Shown piece by piece: positions 27,601 to 30,385 of a stretch of DNA of 30,385 nt (position 1 is the stretch's first letter; each line of letters starts with the position of its first letter). A program made the translations under genes and the position numbers. The notes beneath the pieces are model-generated. The model searched no databases. It was not told where the DNA came from and saw nothing but the letters and a program-made list of their open reading frames with translations. Origin of the DNA: Lenisia limosa (taxonomy: Eukaryota; Breviatea); assembly GCA_001655205.1 (NCBI GenBank), contig LPNZ01007841.1:1-30385 (forward strand). Reading direction: 5' to 3'.

Positions 27601-30385
27601 NNNNNNNNNNNNNNNNNNNNNNNNNNNNNNNNNNNNNNNNNNNNNNNNNNNNNNNNNNNNNNNNNNNNNNNNNNNNNNNNNNNNNNNATCGATAGCTTTC
27701 GACGATTTATCGAGAAATTCAGTCTTTTTTCGAATTGAAGTGAAGCCCTACTCGTGACATAGCTTGGAAGCCTGATAGCCCAGCCCACAAATGTCATCAA
27801 CTAGGTTCTCAAGCTCAGCCTGGGCTAAAAGCTTCAGAATCTGCGCCCGTGTCTTCTGCAGCTTTGTGTCATCTTCACCTTGCTGGAAGGGGGTGACTAC
27901 GACTGTCTGAATTCAAACCCAATAAACTGCCATTATCAGTTCTCCTGCCAACGACAGATATGATGGGCATGGCCAACGACAGATATGAGAGGCATGGGCA
28001 TACCTGTGTGATCAATTTGAGTCTGAGCTGGTGGAGGTCCGGCCGCTGCTGCTGAACAGTCGAGTCCAGAAGCCTCTCCTCCACAGAGGTCCATGAGGGC
28101 CTGCGGAGTGAGGGGTGTGGTGTTAGTAAAGAAGGATACTAATAGCATTGCAAGCCGCCTACGTGAAAACAATAACCGAAACTCTGGTGTAGACAGCTGG
28201 TGATATCTGTGGAACCTGGTTCTGAAGCATGACCAATGTTATTAATGGGTACATTAACAGCAGTGCTATCCTCTCAATTACTGCAAGCATTCCGTCTACA
28301 TGCCACATTCATAAAAGGACTAAACCGTCCATGTACTAAGGACTAAACTGTCCATGAACTAAGGACTAACCAGATGACGGTGTGTTTAGATTTGCCCAAA
28401 GCGAGAAAAGTCCAAAGACGCACCTGTGACAGCAGCACCAGCCGGAAGTCCGCGGAATACTCCACCTCTACGTCTCCGACCAGAACGGTTTTCGGTTGTC
28501 TGCGGGTGAGAATGGCGTAGAATTCATCTCAACCCGTTAGACCCACTTATTATGAGCAATCGAGTGACTCGGACGGCTCATTTCAAGAAGTGGCAGCAGA
28601 ATCTGAGGGAGGGTAAAGGAAAAACGATATCAGACACACCTCTTGACTCTGCCTTTCCTAGCAAAAAGCTCAAAGAAAAAGAAGAGCGTTATCAATAATA
28701 CAACTATCACCAATTAATATCAGCATAATTACAGCGTACTCCATGATAAAATAACTTTAGGGCGATATTCTTCATCCATGATGAAAAAACTTTAGGCCTA
28801 CATACCTGGGGCATGGCCTCTATTTTGTCCACAATGACAGTGACCCCTGCGGTGGCCGCGTTGGTCAGTGTTCGGCCTAGTTTAGGCGAGCTCGCCTGGG
28901 GGGTGGGGGTGATATCTCAATTCTAAGGCTTCCAATGGCAAGCCTACTTCACCACTTCCACATACGGCAAGCCTACTTCACCTTCCATATACGGCAAGCC
29001 TACCTTGACCCATTCAGCATTGGGGAAGGTGTCCTTGAGCCATGAGCGGGACTGATCTTCGGGATCCACAATTAATGGCCACCTGGGGGGTAAGGTTACG
29101 CCCATTGGATTGGTCCAACCTGAGGGAGGCCAGCACCATGGCTGCACCATCGCGAGTGAAGTTGTCACTGGCGAGGTCGGCTCGGTTCCATGACCTGGGG
29201 GGGGGGGGNNNNNNNNNNNNNNNNNNNNNNNNNNNNNNNNNNNNNNNNNNNNNNNNNNNNNNNNNNNNNNNNNNNNNNNNNNNNNNNNNNNNNNNNNNNN
29301 NNNNTGTTGACTGATAACATACAAAGATTGATAACAACAAAACAAACAAGGCCCAGGCCAGTCGCTTCTGCAACACCGCATCCCATCGTCATTTACGTCT
29401 CAATTTGCCTCGGAACACCTGCCCACTTCATTTCCAAGGGGGAGTGCAGGAAGGAAGATACGCTGTACACGTCACTGGCCACGGGTATGCGATATAACTG
29501 ACAATTGGACTGCCACCGCTTCTGAAGGTCCCTAAAAGGTCACAACAGCCGAAGCCCAGTCCTCCTACTTGCGCAAGTCTACAGGGAAAACGCCAAGGTA
29601 GGTAACGGATAGAGCAGCCAGCAGCGCATCTCCAATCTAAGACGGCGTAAGCACTGCAATTTTGCGGCCAGAAGTCATATCAATACACCTCAATAATAGC
29701 ACCATCACCCACAATTGAGCCAACAGCCGCCTCAAGATCCTCGGCCTCCTTCGCCCACCGCGACCGCTCGTCAGCAAGGTCAGAGAGCAGGGAGGCTGGC
29801 GGTCAAAAGGGGGTACTTCGTAGCAGAACGTTTATCAAGGGTATTACCAAGAGTACAACCAGGCCTACCAGCTCTCTCCAGTCTCAGCCTTGTTTTGGCC
29901 ATTTTTGCCTCCAACTGCTGTTGTGCGGCTACAGATGACTCGTGCCGTAATCTGCGGCATCAGAAGGATGACTGTTTGGGCTTCACTGCGGTTTGAAAAA
30001 TACCGGTAAAATACCAATATTTTTCGAGGATCTATCGAGAAATTCAGTCTTTTTTTGAACCGAAAAGCCCTAGTGACTGAAACTAGCCCCCACTTGAGTG
30101 CCATGACGTTCCTTTCGACACTATGAAGCTCGTCGCGCTTATCCTTCAGGGCAGCCTAATGGTGAGGGGTGAGTACTGTCAACATGGAATAAAAGTAAGG
30201 GGTTTGACTAGTCATAAAAGTGTATCAATTCATGATCGTAGATATCACGGATGAACTACTGTTATACAGTATGAGAAGCCCCCCAACTCTCGAGATGCCA
30301 AGTTTGTCCTCGGCAGTGGCCACCTTCTCTCTCTTCGGCACCACGGATCTGATGACGACGGCATAACGATGCACTGCTCTCACCC
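22857..30385 (-). CDS. Axonemal-type dynein heavy chain, C-terminal third (N-terminal part outside window)
   Basis: Read on the minus strand, about 30 short exons give the end of a dynein motor, the ATPase that drives flagellar bending. The series starts with the end of the microtubule-binding domain (VVIRSVVPKREKVATAED near 30320). It continues through stalk CC2, AAA5 (RWPLIVDPEDQSRSWLK), AAA6 (VLVGDVEVEYSADFRLVLL; ERLLDSTVQQQRPDL), the YRPVARRGVALYM element and AVILGHGSDPVPYISSLA. Then come SWLVLQTVDLAPAWL, FRLWLTTKPCDAFPQ, EPPKGLKAHLTR, YGGRVRDQMDKRVL and the C-terminal VPPLWRKAAPQSNLSL and GVYVSGLTLEGGLWD. The last element is the form found in axonemal, not cytoplasmic or IFT, heavy chains. 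Exon phases agree at most joins. The extreme C-terminus and stop were not resolved and may lie in the gap 22539-22675. Three gaps interrupt the gene. Confidence 0.9.
23709..23790 (-). repeat. 38-bp duplication containing a dynein 3' splice site
   Basis: On the minus strand the acceptor acacgcag|gtt occurs in front of the VPPLWRKA exon, and 38 bases upstream a second acacgcag|gtt is preserved. Confidence 0.8.
25966..26030 (-). repeat. 32-bp duplication of a dynein exon end plus donor
   Basis: The minus-strand exon end ccatgggactcggccaag|gtatgt is copied 32 bases on as ccatgggacttggccaag|ggatgt. The second donor has GG in place of GT. Confidence 0.85.
27071..27203. other. Assembly gap
   Basis: 133 N within the dynein gene, bordered by a short G run (a C tract before an acceptor on the minus strand). 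Confidence 0.95.
27587..27687. other. Assembly gap
   Basis: 101 N in a dynein intron. It removes the left end of MITE copy B. Confidence 0.95.
27688..27749. mobile_element. MITE-like element, copy B (left end in gap)
   Basis: Shares the core (atcgata…gagaaattcagtctttttt) and the right terminus gaagtgaagccc with copy A. The left part is lost in the gap ending at 27687. It lies in a dynein intron. Confidence 0.65.
27947..27997 (-). repeat. 25-bp tandem duplication in a dynein intron
   Basis: Two copies of gccaacgacagatatgatggg-like sequence lie close to a donor but without exon bases. Confidence 0.7.
28315..28376 (-). repeat. 23-bp tandem repeat in a dynein intron
   Basis: Two and a half copies of aggactaaaccgtccatg-like sequence. 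Confidence 0.75.
28939..29008 (-). repeat. 27-29-bp repeat spanning a dynein exon end and donor
   Basis: On the minus strand the exon ends gtcaag|gtaggcttgccgtat. Two further donors, gaa|gtaggcttgcc, follow at intervals of 27 and 29 bases. Confidence 0.85.
29209..29304. other. Assembly gap
   Basis: 96 N within dynein AAA5, bordered by a 12-G run. Confidence 0.95.
29645..30385 (-). other. Dynein stalk: end of microtubule-binding domain and CC2 helix
   Basis: Minus-strand exons encode VHRYAVVIRSVVPKREK (the 'W..a..Y..v...v.PKR' exit of the microtubule-binding domain), AALKDKRDELHSVERNVMAL, AQQQLEAKMAKTRLRLERA and LLSDLADERSRWAKEAEDL. The last is the family's 'L..GL..E..RW' end of CC2. One exon join in this stretch (after ALK) did not resolve in phase. 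A small inverted-repeat element lies in the intron at 29978-30070. Confidence 0.8.
29978..30070. mobile_element. MITE-like element, copy C
   Basis: Termini gggcttcactgcgg and ccgaaaagccc form an imperfect inverted repeat around the same core as copies A and B. Short direct repeats (tgactg) lie just outside. It lies in a dynein stalk intron. Confidence 0.65.

Larger units (their letters stand above)
24780..28900 (-). other. Dynein AAA6 module and D6 region
   Basis: Order on the minus strand: TNAATAGVTVIVDKIEAMP, ILLPLLEMSRPS, VLVGDVEVEYSADFRLVLL, QVPQISPAVYTRVSVIVFT, EERLLDSTVQQQRPDLHQL, LLETLAASKQVSRDIVTR, RAVYRPVARRGVALYMATV and MFKVFTEVNQGLEL. Then MQLTGNVLMSDGRLSKELW, TDTLGSEFTSESPMDI, RESSSTKPIAVILGHGSDP, RLRILSMGLGQDQAVGKA, GSWLVLQTVDLAPAWL, DFRLWLTTKPCDAFPQ, VEPPKGLKAHLTRVF, LTLGLALLHSTCLIRTEF and VIYGGRVRDQMDKRVLRAL. 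Each matches a well-known dynein block. An exon between about 26480 and 26610 is probable, but its frame was not settled. Confidence 0.88.
28900..29640 (-). other. Dynein AAA5 module
   Basis: Begins with IGDALLAALSVTYLGVFP, the conserved 'GD.Ll...f..YlG.F' entry to AAA5. It continues with KRWQSNCQLYRIPVASDVYS and, after the gap at 29209-29304, NRADLASDNFTRDGAAM and RWPLIVDPEDQSRSWLKDTF. AAA5 in dyneins is a structural rather than catalytic module. The downstream donor is tandemly repeated (see 28939-29008). Confidence 0.85.

Noticed and set aside
29645-30385. Dynein lacking its microtubule-binding domain
   Set aside because: The coiled coil present is CC2. The VVIRSVVPKREK segment is the exit of the microtubule-binding domain, so the rest simply lies beyond the window.

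Overview
The window is nuclear DNA from an intron-dense eukaryote, most likely a flagellated protist. Coding sequence is cut into exons of about 15 to 70 codons by GT-AG introns, many only 28 to 150 nt long. An axonemal-type dynein heavy chain implies a motile flagellum. I cannot name the organism. A free-living, intron-rich excavate-like flagellate would fit, but that is a guess. The two stops that can be placed are TAA (16802-16804) and TAG (22060-22062), so the nuclear code looks standard.

Three genes fill the window. (1) 211-16804, plus strand, 5' end probably outside: a giant RNA-processing protein of about 80 exons. Its order is zinc-finger region, MOV10/HELZ-type SF1 helicase, RNB (RNase II/R) exoribonuclease, second UPF1-like SF1 helicase. 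This is the architecture of animal HELZ2, the interferon-induced helicase-nuclease. (2) 17352-22062, plus strand: a coiled-coil, proline-rich protein whose C-terminal CxxC and DGxxYRG motifs recall DUF4795/QRICH2-type flagellar proteins. (3) 22857-30385, minus strand, N-terminal part outside the window: the C-terminal third of an axonemal dynein heavy chain, from the end of the microtubule-binding domain through stalk helix CC2, AAA5, AAA6 and the C-terminal domain. Genes 2 and 3 converge tail to tail and may both serve the flagellum.

The most unusual feature is the introns. At ten or more splice sites the last exon bases plus the first intron bases (or the mirror case at an acceptor) are tandemly repeated 2 to 6 times, producing rows of duplicate splice sites. 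Many donors read GTGGGG or GTGGGT and many acceptors are preceded by pure C runs. Nearly all of the nine N gaps abut G or C homopolymers. Two small inverted-repeat element families sit in introns. Helicase 1 has an in-frame TAA exactly at the Gln of its DEAAQ box, and one exon has an extra G in an 11-G run. Both may be sequence errors or real lesions.
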